Shown here one piece after another: positions 11,985 through 24,483 of a stretch of 64,000 nucleotides of DNA. Origin of the DNA: Linum tenue (taxonomy: Eukaryota; Streptophyta; Magnoliopsida; Malpighiales; Linaceae); NCBI GenBank assembly GCA_946122785.1, contig CAMGYJ010000008.1, positions 3,807,742 through 3,871,741 of the forward strand. Direction: 5' to 3'. The notes beneath the pieces are model-generated. The model had not been told where the DNA came from, ran no database searches, and saw only the letters and a program-made list of their open reading frames with translations. A program made the position numbers and the translations under genes. Each line of letters begins with the position of its first letter. Position 1 is the stretch's first letter.

Positions 11985-12738
11985 TGAATCGCTATTCGTC
12001 GCCCTAAAATTCAAATTTTATCGCCCTAAAATGTACCAAATTGGCACTCTTACCCTCCGATCCCTGCTAATCCTCTGTCTGTGGCCGCTGCTGTCACTGT
12101 CAATTTTTTCTATCGGAGCCGCCCACCTCAACCCGATCTCCACCGGCGCTTTGCTTCTACTGTCGAAGTGATCCCAAGCAGGAGGAGGAAGAAGAGTATA
12201 TATGACTAAATTCCACAAATGAAAAAAATAAAAGTAAACATGACACGTTTGGTGTAGTTCCCTTGCACGAGCTTTGATGGTGATGATTCTTCTTCTTTAG
12301 TTTAGTTTAGTTTTTTTTTTGCTTGGTGCAGTTGTCATGGAAACTGAACTCCGACAACTGTTGGAATAATTATGGGTCAAAAGTAATTAAGAACTGTTGG
12401 GAAATCTTTTCTACGGCCCACTGCCCATCTCAACCTGCCCACCGCCGCTTCCCTATTGCTGCTGCCGGATTCTTCTGTTCCGAACAAAAGGAAGGAGACG
12501 AATGAGGAAGACGGTTTTAGGGTTATTTTTTTTTTTTTTCTTTTCCAGATGCCGACGTGTTGAAACTCTGTCTCCGGCGAGCATGGGATGGATTCCTGAC
12601 CTGTGCCAATGATAAGAAAGAGAGAAAAGACTCGGTGGAAGGCAAGGATGAGGTAGGAGAAGGTAAGGATATTTGAGTCATTTTAATAAAAGTTAGGGCG
12701 ACGAATAAGGTATTTTAGGGCGACGAATAGCAATGCCC
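11985..12738. mobile_element. Non-autonomous Mutator-type element (about 754 bp)
   Basis: The left end reads GCTATTCGTCGCCCTAAAAT and the right end is its reverse complement (ATTTTAGGGCGACGAATAGC). A second CGCCCTAA block lies inside each end. TTTCTTTAC on the left (11976-11984) and TTTCTTTAT on the right (12739-12747) form an 8-of-9 TSD, which suits Mutator-type transposition. The core is GC-richer than the ends, with CCGCCCACC and CTCCGGCG stretches, and may be captured gene DNA. No transposase is present. Confidence 0.75.
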
Positions 12739-12783
12739 TTTCTTTATGCTTTTGTGCAATTTGTCTTTTCATGTGAGAATTTG

Positions 12784-13513
12784 GGGTTGATTGTATTGTT
12801 GGTCACTGAGATTACAAAAAACGTTCATGTTTGGTCACTAGAAATATTTAAATCCAATCTTGGTCACTCTAATTAATTAAATGGTTCAAATTTGGTCACT
12901 CTCCGTCCAACTCCGTTAACTCTTGATTATGTGGCAGTCAACTTTTATAATTGACCGTTAAATATGCGAAGTGGCAATTAAAAAATAATTAATTTAATTT
13001 AATTTTTATACTTTCCACCTCATTTCTAACCGATTGCTGACCGATCCAGAATCATTAGAAAGCTGTTATTAGCTCCTCCGAACTGCTACTCCTTCCTGAG
13101 ATTAGAATATACCATGTTCTCTTATGTAATGTTAGCTTACAGCAAGAGCTATGATTCCAGTCTTAATGGCCGCCGGGGCGAACTGAATGCTAAGTATGAA
13201 TGCGAAGTGGCTAGGAGAATCAGAGTATGGCAGGAAGTGACAGTCGGTCAACATTACCATCCCTGTTTCGGCTAGAAATGAGGTGGAAATATAAATATTA
13301 ATTTAATTTATTTTTTAATTGCCACGTCGGACATTTAGCGGTCAACTATAAAAGCTGACTGCCACATAAGCAAGAGTTAACGGAGTTCGACGGAGAGTGA
13401 CCAAACTTGAACCATTTAACTAATTAGAGTGACCAAGATCGGATTTAAATATTTCTAGTGACTAAACATGAACGTTTTTTTGTTATCTCAGTGACCAACC
13501 ATGCAATTAACCC
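12784..13513. mobile_element. Non-autonomous Mutator-type element (730 bp) with about 230-bp TIRs
   Basis: The left end begins GGGTTGATTGTATTGTTGGT and the right end, reverse-complemented, begins GGGTTAATTGCATGGTTGGT. Inverted similarity continues for about 230 bp, through GGTCACTCTCCGTC and the AATTTAATTT tract. A perfect 10-bp TSD, TGAGAATTTG, lies at 12774-12783 and 13514-13523. The remaining core of about 250 bp has no coding frame. Confidence 0.88.
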
Positions 13514-13523
13514 TGAGAATTTG

Positions 13524-14754
13524 AAAATATGCAATTGTCATGTCATGTGCTAGATAAACTTTTGTCATGCGTGTATGAAATTTGTGTTCTTCGAAAATTC
13601 AAATGTACTTGTTCTTGTTTTCGATGATGCTCATAAGCTATAAAAATCCTAGAACCAACCTGAAATTTTAGAGTGAATCAGTATCTAACACCAAATTCAA
13701 ACAACCTGATATCATCTGACAACTACGTGCAGCTAATCCTAAATACTCAATCCGACTCAACCGCCAGGTCTACTTGATTTTCACCTCACCGAAGAATTAT
13801 AAATCTCCAAATAATAGATAGGAATATCGCAAATAAAGCCATTGCGACACCCATCATATGACAAACGTTACAAATTGATCACTTAACTTTGAAATGTCAC
13901 AAAGTGCTCACTAGACTTTTCGGGTTATAACAAAATGGTCATTGTTATCGTCATCTTTATCTTTATGTTTCTCTTATCAAGTTATGAATATTTAGTCGCC
14001 TAACTTTGTTTTCATCTAAATTTTGTTTCTACGCGGATGAACAATACCTTCCATGCTTTAATTAGTTTCGTCTGTGTTCTAATTATGTTAATTGATCTGC
14101 ATGAGTCGAGCCTCGTGGCTTTTCCATTGAAACGACAAGTGTTTCATGTTTGCATATCAACTTATTAAGTCATATATGATCAAGTTTTTTTTATGGTTTC
14201 TCTTTTGCCATGAGTAATAGAGTTAGTTGTATAACGTATTCACAATTGCATAATTTCACCTCTAAACTTGAATACATAGATGCATTTCTTATAGTATGTA
14301 TGCCGCCTTTTACAAATTTCAAATGTGGTATATGTTAGTCTCTCATAAGAAAATCTCTTCTTGAACTTATTAGACTTAGTTGGTTTTTAATACCGTCTGT
14401 TAGAGTCCTTAATTAGAAAGGCCGCTAAACCATTACAACCTATATTAACACCAATCCATGTTTAAGCACAATATATATTAGCATTTGTACAAAATTCAAC
14501 CCATGAGATAAAAAAAAAATATATATATATATAATAAGGCAGATGAAAAAGGAATTCAACCACAACAACAATTTTATTATTGCAAATCTCATAATCAAGA
14601 CTTACACACATAAAAAAAAAAAATAGGAAGTGACATGAACTCATAAGATGGACCAATAACTATCAACTTCTCATCTCCCAAGTGTGAAGAAAAAACAAAA
14701 AGGAACAAAGAGACGGTAAAGCAAACAAAAATTGAAACTAATTAATCAATGAAA
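13524..14754. other. Intergenic DNA downstream of the UDP-arabinopyranose mutase gene
   Basis: Mostly AT-rich and without recognisable genes. The last 250-300 bp are presumably the mutase 3' UTR and include an (AT)n run at 14,519-14,532. Around 13,860-13,945 there is text resembling the subterminal parts of other local DNA elements (GTCACAAAGTGCTCAC), but no second end was found. Confidence 0.4.
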
Positions 14755-16442
14755 TTAAGCTTTTTTGCCCTTATTGGCCGCCCCAGTTGGGTTAAGCTCG
14801 TCCCATGCATCAATCCAAGTCACCATGGCATCAGCCAGCTTATCAAAGTAAGGATCAATCTTGCCAAGCTTGTCCTTCACCATCTTGGCTAGCTCAATGT
14901 AACACTTTTGAACAGTTGTGCAATCCTTTGGAAGTGACACAGCTTGGAAGAATGGGATGATCTCTTCTTGCCAGAAGATGCCCTTGTACTCTTTCCTCAA
15001 GTTTACAAATGGGTTGCTGGCTTTGCTGTGGTAGATGTATGGAAGACCAGTCTTCACCCCCAGCCCTAGGTGATCACAAATCACCTAGAATATACATACA
15101 AACATTAGTTCGATGACACAAAAACCTAGTATGAGGAACCACCTTGAGACATACTAGTTTGATATCACTAATAACAGCGTTATGCATCTAGTACTACGAG
15201 AAAATTTTGATAGATTGATCGTACCTTGATACACCAACCAGCCCACATATCATCGTAACGACCAATCGGCTGGCCATCGCCCATGAGACCAAAGTACATT
15301 GCAGGGCCAATCAACTCACGATGGAAGGCCAAATTCATACCACACATTGGGAACAAGGTGCCCTTAGGAATTGTCATCACAGCATCCACATACCTAAGCA
15401 TTAGCAAATTAAGCACATGTATGCAATCTTTATGTCAATCAGAAATAGCGACAATATGACGAGAACCAGTTGATCTCACATACCTAGTGTTCCTCTCGAG
15501 AGGCTTGACGAGTTGAGTAGGTGCATCGTAATCAGGAATGTTCAACCAGAGGCCATGAGAGACAGCAGTTGGGACACCCTCCCTAAGGCTGAAAGGGTAC
15601 CCTCGAACGAAATCAGCTCCTTCTCTGAAAGGGTCGTATAGGGTATTGAAGAAAAACGGAGTTGAGGGGCAGAGCAAGTTCTTGATGTGTTGCTCAAGAG
15701 CATTGATTGCCTTTCCTGAAGGATCCTTGGCGACCTTTTAATCAAATAAAACACATGTATATTTCCAACTAGTACATTAGTGAACCCATAGTACTATATA
15801 AAAAATAATTATTTCCAATCACAAATCTAACTTTGACCCATGAAGATAGGAAATAAAGTTAGTTACAGATGATCTCGATTTAGTAGTTCTAGTTCAGGTC
15901 CTGAAATCGCCTATTTTTTCGCTTAAATCAATTTTACAAATGCATATATAACATGTTACATGAGCTATCCACAAAATTAATATAATCAGCATCGGCCCAA
16001 AAAAATACATCAAATCTTATTTTTTTCATAACACTTCAAGATCATTATGAAAATAAAAAATAATTCGGAAAGAAAAATAAAATAAAAATCACAAACTTAC
16101 AAAGCAATCGTCGTCAATGGTGAAGATGTACTTCTTCTTGGACACCATATAACCAAAGCAACGACACGCAGAGTCCTTGAACGAGATACACGAGGCCTTA
16201 GGGCCGAGAATCTTGTTTATATCATTACGATTGTAGAGCTCATAGTCGAAACCATCTGGAACCTTGATGGTCTTGGTAGGATCACCATCCTGAACAATGA
16301 TCAAATGGTAAGGCTCAAAGAACGGCCTCCACATCTCCAAAAAATCCAAGTTTCTAATGGTTGGGATCACGATGTCGAGCTCATCTTTCAACAAAGCGAC
16401 CGTTCTCACAGCCGATTTTGTATCGGTTGCTGGCTCGACCAT
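14755..16442 (-). CDS. RGP1: Reversibly glycosylated polypeptide / UDP-arabinopyranose mutase (363 aa, four exons)
   Basis: RGP/UAM proteins interconvert UDP-L-arabinopyranose and UDP-L-arabinofuranose in the cytosol and at the Golgi surface, feeding arabinose into pectin, arabinoxylan and glycoproteins. Exons are 16101-16442, 15484-15734, 15225-15393 and 14755-15084 (1,092 bp), all in phase. The protein begins [12 protein letters not shown]. It has the nucleotide-sugar fold start [14 protein letters not shown] at 22-35, the DXD-like TIDDDCF at 108-114 and the family blocks [30 protein letters not shown] and [13 protein letters not shown]. It ends in NKGKKA. The first ATG lies 14 codons upstream (16484) and adds an unrelated [11 protein letters not shown] leader; the ATG at 16442 matches the family start. 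Length fits RGP1/RGP2 (about 357-366 aa). Which RGP paralogue it is remains open. Confidence 0.95.
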
Positions 16443-16562
16443 TGTTGATGTTGTGTAGTTTTGGGAGATGAAAAACAAGAGCAAGTTTGAGCCAAGAGGA
16501 GATAAATTGATGGAGTTTTGGGTACTAAGGAGATGTAGCTATAAGATATTGTTCAAAGGAAG

Positions 16563-16573
16563 TTTATATATAT
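16563..16573 (-). promoter_or_regulatory. Probable TATA box of the UDP-arabinopyranose mutase gene
   Basis: ATATATATAAA on the minus strand lies about 120 bp upstream of the chosen ATG, a normal plant spacing. Assignment is by position and sequence only. Confidence 0.55.
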
Positions 16574-17234
16574 GGGAAGAGAAGGCGTGAAATGTGGCAG
16601 AATTATAAGGAGAAGGAGTTGAAGTGTTGGAAAGAACTGTTCAAAGACAACACAATTTTGGAGAGCAAAATGCTCTCTCATTGCCAAACAACATTATAGA
16701 CTTTTTCAGTTTTCTCTTTGCCTCGTTTTCTTTTGGTAACAAATGCAATAAACCTTATCATTAATAATGTTTTTTTATGTTTTTTTATAATAGTCTTTTA
16801 ATATTGTGTTGCCTAACAGAAATATTGATGTCAAGAGCGTTGATAGAGAGTGCACATGTATTCGTAATGATATTATTGAATTTCTAACGTAATTGACTTA
16901 GTTAATAACTTGTGCGAAAAATATCATGAAATTAATGCCTTCGTCTTCAATAACACCTCAACAACTAATTGTAACTTCTCCCTATTAATTGTATCATCAA
17001 TCAATGACACGTTTTTTTTCCTATGGTGAAAGGTCCATGCTCTAAATATATTGGTCACGGCTCACAAGTCACATGTGTTTGTTATCTCCCTTTTGCATGG
17101 TTGTTTTTTTTTTATGATATGTATATTAACAAAAGGAAGTAATGCACAAAGTGTGCATTCCAACAAGAGAAGTACAAGAAAATGATGCAAATAACAAAAC
17201 CGACATGTTGTGCCCAACAATAATAAATAATTAA

Positions 17235-17588
17235 GGGGTCGTTTGGAAGTTGCGATAGTTTTGTTGAGATTGTCATTATGCATGTATTGTTTACAATGCA
17301 TCGTTTTTTTTTGTTTTTTTAGCAGAAACAATACATGGATTGTTTCTGTGATGTGACAGAAACTATCACTCGTTTTGAGTGATTGTTATATCTCAACTTT
17401 TAGTTGTGATTGTTGAGATTGTTGAGTTGAGATTGTTTTGTCTCAGTTTTTAGCTTATGCGACATACACAATCTCACATACCAAACGTTGTATTCTACAT
17501 TGCATCAAATTCGACAATACATGTATAATATTATACATGCATTCTCAACAATACATCTATTTAACAATCGCAACTTCCAAACGACCCC
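17235..17588. mobile_element. Tourist-like MITE (354 bp, PIF/Harbinger type)
   Basis: The ends GGGGTCGTTTGGAAGTTGCG and its exact inverted counterpart CGCAACTTCCAAACGACCCC bound the element. It is flanked by the trinucleotide TAA on both sides (17232-17234 and 17589-17591), the TSD expected of PIF/Harbinger MITEs. The interior is AT-rich with ATTGTTGAGATTG-type repeats and no coding capacity. Confidence 0.85.
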
Positions 17589-17591
17589 TAA

Positions 17592-18772
17592 GTCTCAACA
17601 TTAGAGATTTAGCAAAACAAACTCTACTCTTTAGACCCTTACCAAAAAACTTGTTGTATTTCAACATTATAAACTAAGAATCAACATGTAAAACTAAAAT
17701 AAATAAAAAAAATCATTGAAATTAAAGAACGTGAGTCCGTGACTAACCATAATAGGTCATACTTGAACTAGATTGGAGAAGGCTCCATGAAGTGAAAATG
17801 ACAAAGAAAGAACGAAATTGAAATTGTGGCACCGGTGTTGAGTTAACCTGCAATGGATTAGAAGACGGTCGATAGGTTCCTTTTCGACACAAAAAAAAAA
17901 AACTATTTGGCAGCTGAAAGGCGAACCTCACAAAATTTTCAATTTTAAAGTGGGCCTCAACCATTGAGCCCAATTATTTGCGAAGGCTCATCGGCCTAGT
18001 GATAACTGATAATCCATTTTTAGTTGGACATGGAGATTTATAGCCCACAATAATAAGACCCTAACCCAACACATTCGCTTCACAATGATCATCCAATTTG
18101 ACCCTGGTCTGTAACATGCCTAAAAGTATTCGCAGAGAAGAAAAAGCAAAAACGAAGTTGTCAAAAAATTCTGCAGTGGATCTGCGCATAATGGACTAAT
18201 AGCAGAACTGTGTTCATGAATGGTACTTAGGTACCGTATCACCTGCACATGTTATGGAGGGCCCTAGCCAGATTGGAGTGGTCATTGAAGCACTCATCAG
18301 GTTTTTTTAATCATCAAAAGTAGCTACACTCTTGTTATGAATGATCATACAAAATAATCAAACAATTGTTCACTAAGTTCGATTTCCATGGACGGGGTTA
18401 AATGTTTGATCATGGTTGATTCACTAATTTGGTTTTTTTTAACTCTGTCTGTAACTCACTATAGACTCGGGAAACAAAGAGAAAACAATCACTCATCAGG
18501 TTACTCACTCATTGGTCGCTCTCAATTAACCAAACATAGCCAAGGTAATTCGAAGGCAACATTGAGATTGGAAAAAAATAATGTAGGGCCAAGAACAAGT
18601 TTCCATCAGTTCCAATTTTGTAGATCCAAAAAAATGGAAATTCTGCATTTCCATTCTACTTTCTAACTTGGTTAGGACATGATAATGTACAACCTCCTTC
18701 CTTCTCCTTCTTTCTCTGCTATATTAGCTCTCTCTCATCTCTTATATACACGTGGAAAGGGTTAGGTTTTGA
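17592..18772. other. Intergenic DNA downstream of CYP85A
   Basis: No gene or TIR pair was recognised. The last few hundred bases are presumably the CYP85A 3' UTR. Open frames here (for example 18388-18666) lack family features. Confidence 0.4.
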
Positions 18773-21622
18773 TTAGTTTAGATGAGAAACCCTAACATGC
18801 AGCCCATTTGGGGCTTCAACTCTTGGAAACTTCATTAGTGTGTCCCCTCCAACTTCTTCCCACCTGCAAAAAGTTTGGAAAACCCTCAAGTAAGCAAAAG
18901 AGGGCTTCTTTTGGAGAGGAATATATATTCAAAGGAGGCTATGATAGGATATGGGTCTTCACTTTTCCTATTACCTGTATCTAGTCACAAAGTAGTGTAG
19001 AAATGTTGAGATTTCTGCTATGCCAAGTTCCTTCCCAGGGCACTGCCTTGTACCCCCTCCAAATATGAAGAGATAGTTCTGAGATTCCAAACTCTTATCC
19101 TGCCAAATTTACCAAACATAAAAAGATTATTAGTAAATGAAAAGAACCCTTTTTAGAGACAATAAGAAAGATCAAATCTTTACTGGTTTTGCAAGCATAC
19201 CAGCCATCTCGATGGGTTGAAGGAAAATGGGTCAGGATATAGGCATGGATCATAGTTCATCTCTCTTGTGTAGACATATATTCTCCAACCTTTTGGGATC
19301 ACAAATCCTGATGGAGCAAAGGTAACATATAAAAGAGATGAGAAACCAGTAACATGTAGAGAAGAAGAGAGTTGGCAATTCAATAATGCGAAGAAGAGAG
19401 TAGGCCTTCCCCACTCCCACTATTAACCAAGTTATGACCCACTACTGAATGGCTTGTAGTTTCTCTGAGTTACAAGCAAAAAGGCCAATAATGCACAAGA
19501 GAAAGGAAAAAGGAGGGGGACAAAAGGGAGTGAAGAATGATCTAATCATCTTAAACTTGAGATTCTTTCACTTGTTTTAAGATGCCCCCTTTTCCGAGTA
19601 ATTTTAACCAATAGTTTGTGAGGCGAGGGGGGCACCAATGGAATGTCCTAGCTGGATAAGTAGGTGTGCTATTCAAATCATAATAGGGCAACTAAGGTCC
19701 ACCATGGAAAAAGAGATGTTGATCTTGATTTCTCCCATGAGCAGTTATCTTTTTGGTTCTTTCTTTTTCGGCCTCTTTCTCTTTAGCACAGTTGTATAAT
19801 TAGCTGTTTAACTTTATCTCCAAAATCAGCCCCCTTCTCCCTTCTTGAGCCCCTCCATACACCAAAAAAGCAAATAGAATCTAGAGTTGACATTACACTT
19901 GAATAGTAGTAGCTCACCATTTATTTCCATTTCTTGAGTTGTCTTCCTTAATACCCCATTAACTATGGTAGCCAACCTTGATGTCTCATATATCACCTGG
20001 AAAAAAGTAGATGACAGAGTAACATATGGCTCAGCACATCATTTCTCAACAGCTTGAATCTCATACTTTGTGAAAGATGTAGGAATCAGAAGCTTCTCTT
20101 ACCGCCCGGGTAAAACGCATCGACTTAAGGTCATCCATGTCAAGTGGATCCTCAAGCTTCTTCCTAGCTCTAATTGCTAGATGCTCTTCCTGCATATATA
20201 AATTGAATAACCAAAATCCATCAGTAAAAAAGAAATGTGACTGAGTTGATCTCTTTTTTCTTTTTACTCGGTTCTTTTGAGGGGACTTACTCGAAGGTGC
20301 TGAAGAACTTTAGGATGATCATGGAGATACTTGATAGCCATCATCGAAGTAGTCGAGACAGTTTCATACCCCGAGTACAAGATCGTGATAACCTGATCGA
20401 TAATCTCGTCGTCACTCAACTTGTACCTATTGCTCTCTTCAGTGTTCATCAAGTAACCCAGCATGTCCAAATGGGATCCATTGGATTCCCTCCTCTTCAC
20501 TATCAGCTGCCTTAGAATGCTCACTATGCTCTTCCTAGCCTGGAACCCTCGTCGATAGCTGGTTCCAGGAAGGTCGATAGGGAGCGACAACGTGCCCAAA
20601 ACAAGCTTGAAAAACTCGGGCATGAATGCCCCCGAGATCGAGCCAGATTCGGGCCCAGCTATCTGCTTAAGTGAGGAGAGCAACGCCATCTCCTTGGTTT
20701 TCAGCTGAATGTCAATGATTTGTGAATCCCAATTGGAGAGATGGGTTCTTATGAAATGGTCAATTGTCGGCAGCAAGTGGTGCCTGATCCTGGTGGGACT
20801 TATTAGGGAAAGTAGAGCGCCTCTCATGTACTTGTGGGTGGAGCCATGAACCGCTGCAATGTTGCATTTCCCCAAGATGTCGAGCATCGACTGTGGGTAG
20901 CCTGGAACCAACCCTTTCCCTTCATTCATCAGTATGTACCTGTTCACATCTGGATCCATTGATACCACTGTCGGGCAGCCGAGTATGTGGGACTTGAAAA
21001 AACTCCCATACCTGTTACAACAGCACACCCCCCAACCCAAATCAGAACCCATGTTCTCAAAATCCCTACTTTAACAATACTTTATACAGAAAATGAAAGA
21101 AAACAAAACAGAGAAAATGCTAGATTATTAGCATTACAACCAATATTAGCACTAATCTGTTACCACCCATTATGACAGATAATAATAATAAAGGGAGGGA
21201 AAAGGGTAAGAAGCCATTTTTTATAAGCTTGTAAGTCACTGTTGCAATTTTTTTTTTAACTAATTGACAACTGAAACAAACAAAAGGAAATCACTTGACA
21301 AGCGATTCTGGCGTCTCCCCTGTTTCCCAATCTAAGCAAATAGGAGCTTGGAAACATGGCGGCAACAGAAAAAAAAAAGACCAAAAAAAGCTGAAACGGA
21401 GAAGGATGAAGATTTTAAGGACCTTGCTCGTTGGTTCTTCATGAAGTTAGGGCCTTGTTTGAGGAACTCCGTGGTTTCTCCAAAAATGGGCCATCCCATG
21501 GTGCCAGGGGGCAAGCCCTTCTTCTTGCTGAACCTGACCTCATTCCACCTCAACAGTAAAGCAGAGGATAAACAGAGGACGAGCACCAGAAGAACCAGAA
21601 CCGCCACCAAGAGAACCGCCAT
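18773..21622 (-). CDS. CYP85A1: Cytochrome P450 CYP85A, brassinosteroid C-6 oxidase (469 aa, seven exons)
   Basis: CYP85A enzymes carry out C-6 oxidation of 6-deoxocastasterone to castasterone (some also make brassinolide) at the ER. Exons are 21423-21622, 20291-21011, 20103-20189, 19918-19996, 19201-19307, 18975-19099 and 18773-18863 (1,410 bp), all in phase. Residues 1-23 are a hydrophobic anchor (MAVLLVAVLVLLVLVLCLSS), followed by the Pro-rich hinge KKGLPPGTMGWPIFGETTEF. The I-helix region is ILYSGYETVSTTSMMA, K-helix ETSRLA, PERF region FNPSRW, and the haem loop FGGGTRQCPGKE carries the axial Cys. CYP85A-specific blocks include CNIAAVHGSTHKYMRGALLS and VNGVLRKTTQEMEINGFVIP. The C terminus RVSHLN is slightly longer than the usual RVSSY. 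CYP85A1 versus CYP85A2 cannot be settled here. Confidence 0.94.
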
Positions 21623-21858
21623 TGATGAAATTTTTTGCAAAAGGTGAGAGGGAGAATGGGAATGGAGGGAAGATAAATGAAGAGGTGTGTTTGTAAGAAG
21701 AAAGGAAAGAGGGGTAAATCCGCACGCCCCACACCTCCCCAGAAAAAAACAACAGATGGAGGGGAAAGGGAGGTTGGGAAGTGGGGGGATATGGGCTGCT
21801 GATCTGTTGTTGTTGCTATGTAGCTTTGAGTCTATGGACAGAGGCTTGCAGAAGTGTG

Positions 21859-21869
21859 CATATATATAG
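21859..21869 (-). promoter_or_regulatory. Probable TATA box of CYP85A, with a GA microsatellite upstream
   Basis: CCTATATATAT on the minus strand lies about 240 bp before the start codon. Just upstream, at 21894-21913, is a (GA)n run, a CT tract on the coding strand. Only position and composition support the call. Confidence 0.5.
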
Positions 21870-21978
21870 GCCTTTTTCTTGCATAAATGACGAAGAGAGA
21901 GAGAGAGAGAGAGGGAGAGGGAGAGGGGGGGAAATGGCCAAATCATGCATCCCCCGTCCTAGCCAAAGGACCCTGCCT

Positions 21979-23065
21979 TAGGTCACCTAATTCGCGTCTC
22001 AAGCCCTGCCGCTCCCGCTCCGGCGCGCGAAAACGCGTTTTTTCAGCAAGCCGTCAATAATTCGCGAATTAATATTAACGGGAGCGCGAATTAAAATTTT
22101 TGGAGCGCGATCTCCGCGTGGAGTGGAGATCCTGGATAGCGGCAGCCGCAGTGGCAGCCTCATCGCGTTCTTCCTTCCTCTACGTCAGCAGTTTTTGGGG
22201 CTCCGCCGTCCCCGTTGAAGTCAGGCTACCTTACCCGGCAACGTCAACGGCGTCTTCACTCCTTCCACCATGTGTTGTGTCGAGTTTCAGCCTCCAACTC
22301 CTCCAGCCTCCTTCTCCGCCGGCGACGCACCGCGCTACCACAACAGCGACTGCAGATTCCGCTACCATCCAATTCAATTCAGATTGCTCAACTTTGGGCT
22401 CATCTAATTGAGCATATTAGTGTTGTCGTCAACGTTTTGTTTGCTGATTAGGCGATCTATTGAAGAATCTGGCAGAGAGTCCGATCTTTGATTGCATGCA
22501 GAAAGCTATTGTTTTGATCTTCTTTTTTTTTTTAATCTTTTTTTTTTTTAATCTTGTTCTGGCCTTCTGGGTAGAAAAAAAGAGAAAAAAGTGGAAAGAG
22601 AGAGAGATCGAGTGAATGAGTGACGCTAGAGATAACTGGAATTGAGATAAGGGGATTAAAAAATATATAAAAAGTTACAGAGAAAAATAAAAACTATATA
22701 AAAAGTGCAAAACGATTAGTTTTATCAAATAAAATTATTATTAAATATTTTTTATAGGAAAACAATTATTAAATAACAAGTGCAGTTAATCTATTAAAAA
22801 AAATTACCCTAATACAATATATGCCCTCTTTTTTCGGGTAATTCTGTTGGCCCTCTTTTCATAATCACTTTTATTCCATTAACATTGGACTAATGCTATG
22901 TACTACATTGTTATTAATTATATTGTAAATATAAAAATAATCAGAAAATAATATAATAATGACGCTCTTGTCACGCTCTTAAGATTCAGTTCTTGTAATA
23001 TAGACGCTCTCACGCTCTCGCTCTCGCTCCCGCTCCCGCTCCCGCTCCACGAATTTGTTACCTAA
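21979..23065. mobile_element. Mutator-type insertion (about 1.09 kb) in the CYP85A upstream region
   Basis: A perfect 9-bp duplication, ACCCTGCCT, flanks the segment (21970-21978 and 23066-23074). The outer ends are inverted: TAGGTCACCTAATTCGCG on the left, and TTAGGTAACAAATTCGTGG on the right after reverse complementing. GC-rich CTCCCGCTCC repeats follow inside both ends. The middle (22120-22420) is GC-rich and codon-like, suggesting captured gene DNA. The 103- and 78-aa open frames there are not recognised. The insertion lies about 350 bp upstream of the CYP85A ATG. Confidence 0.8.
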
Positions 23066-23096
23066 ACCCTGCCTCTATTGCCTTGGGTAAATAAAA

Positions 23097-24483
23097 GGGT
23101 AACTATCCAAAATGTAAGGTAATTTACCCATTTGTATAAAATAATGGCAAAATACATTTTCATACCCACAACATTTGAAATATTCGAAATTGTCAAAATG
23201 TTGATGGTTGTTTGACAAATTTAGCAATTTCCATTAAAAACTTAGCGGTGTTAGAGATTTCACCAGTTAGGTTGATGGCATAATGACTAGGATACCAAAT
23301 TAACGCACATGTTGGTGACAACTCAACCTCACTTGCCACGTCATAATTTACTTATAAAATATTTTAGAAAAATTACACTTCCATAGCTACAACTTTCGCT
23401 TTTTTGACAGTTGTAGCCACAAATTCGCCAACTTTCCCTAAGGATGAGGGTGAGCTGGGTTTCAATTATCTTGTTTAAATCGCCAACTTTCCCTTAGGAG
23501 TTGGAACACAACTTGTTTAATTCGCCACCTTTGGGCTATAATGTCTAGCTCCTTGTCTTTGTAGAACCTTTAGCTCATGCATTACCAGCTCTCGTGCACT
23601 TCGATTTGCGACATTCCCTCTTCAGATCATGCTCTTGGGCATGGAGAAAGGTTCTCAAGTCTCGAACGCTTGCCATTACATACTTGCATGCCAAAGCTAA
23701 TGGTGTTCTTTGGGGTGATTCTCTTATGCCTAAATACTCAATTTTGAAGAGTTTGTGAGGGCATTAGACCCAAGCAACGCAAGATTCAGTGGAAAAAACT
23801 AATATGAAAATCAATGTGTGCCCCCGTGATAAAGTAATTGTCTAGCTAGTTCTCTTGCGCAGGATTCAACATTAGACAGAATCATCTGTTGGAACCCTTC
23901 AATGGTGAATCTTTACCCTCTTTGTTGCTGTGTTGTTGAGTCAAGAAGTCACATTTTCTTTTTGTGTGCCTACTCATCTTCAACTGTCAATCTCCTATTT
24001 CTTAGACAACATATAATAGGTAGCAATTGGGAGGCTTCTCTGGAGATAGTTGTGGTGAAATTTAGTTTTGATTCCTCAATTGGTATTGTGGGCGGATTGT
24101 TATGGATGGCGATTGTTAGTAAGCTTGGGAGAGAGCGATGTCGAAGGCTTTATACCGGTGAAGCCCTTACAGTGTCCCAATTTTGTGAGAAAATTCAGGA
24201 GTCCGTCCACCTCATTATGATGGTTTGTGTCTAGATTGGGGTTGTTGCTGCTGCTTTAAATTTAGCAGAAGGATTTATGTGTGTGTAGTTTTGTGTTGCT
24301 TGTTCTTGTAGTTGTTGTATAGGTGGTTTGTTTCTCTGTTGGGACGTTTGGTTGTAGTTTGGTACCAATTAGGGCTTTGTCCCTTACTTGATGAATAAGA
24401 AACCTCATTCATAAAAAAAATAAAAGTTAAATGATCATTTTGTACAAACATAAAAATTTTGTGACCATTTTGGACGATTGCCC
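23097..24483. mobile_element. Candidate Mutator-type element interrupted by a LINE relic
   Basis: The left end GGGTAACTATCCAAAATG and the reverse-complemented right end GGGCAATCGTCCAAAATG match at 13 of 18 positions. Flanks GTAAATAAAA (left) and GTGAATAAGA (right) agree at 8 of 10. This fits an old element with a decayed TSD. Most of its interior from about 23,590 looks like LINE sequence. Confidence 0.5.
23590..24420 (+). pseudogene. 5'-truncated, decayed LINE (zf-RVT region and 3' tail)
   Basis: A frame at 23902-24234 reads CCCVVESRSHIFFLCAYSSS, resembling the zf-RVT segment after the reverse transcriptase of plant L1-type LINEs (C..C.E...H.F..C). Upstream pieces are interrupted by stops. 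The segment ends in an A-rich tail (CATAAAAAAAATAAAAG) near 24,412-24,427, as expected of 5'-truncated retroposition. No reverse-transcriptase catalytic motif was found, and the coding potential is gone. Confidence 0.55.
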
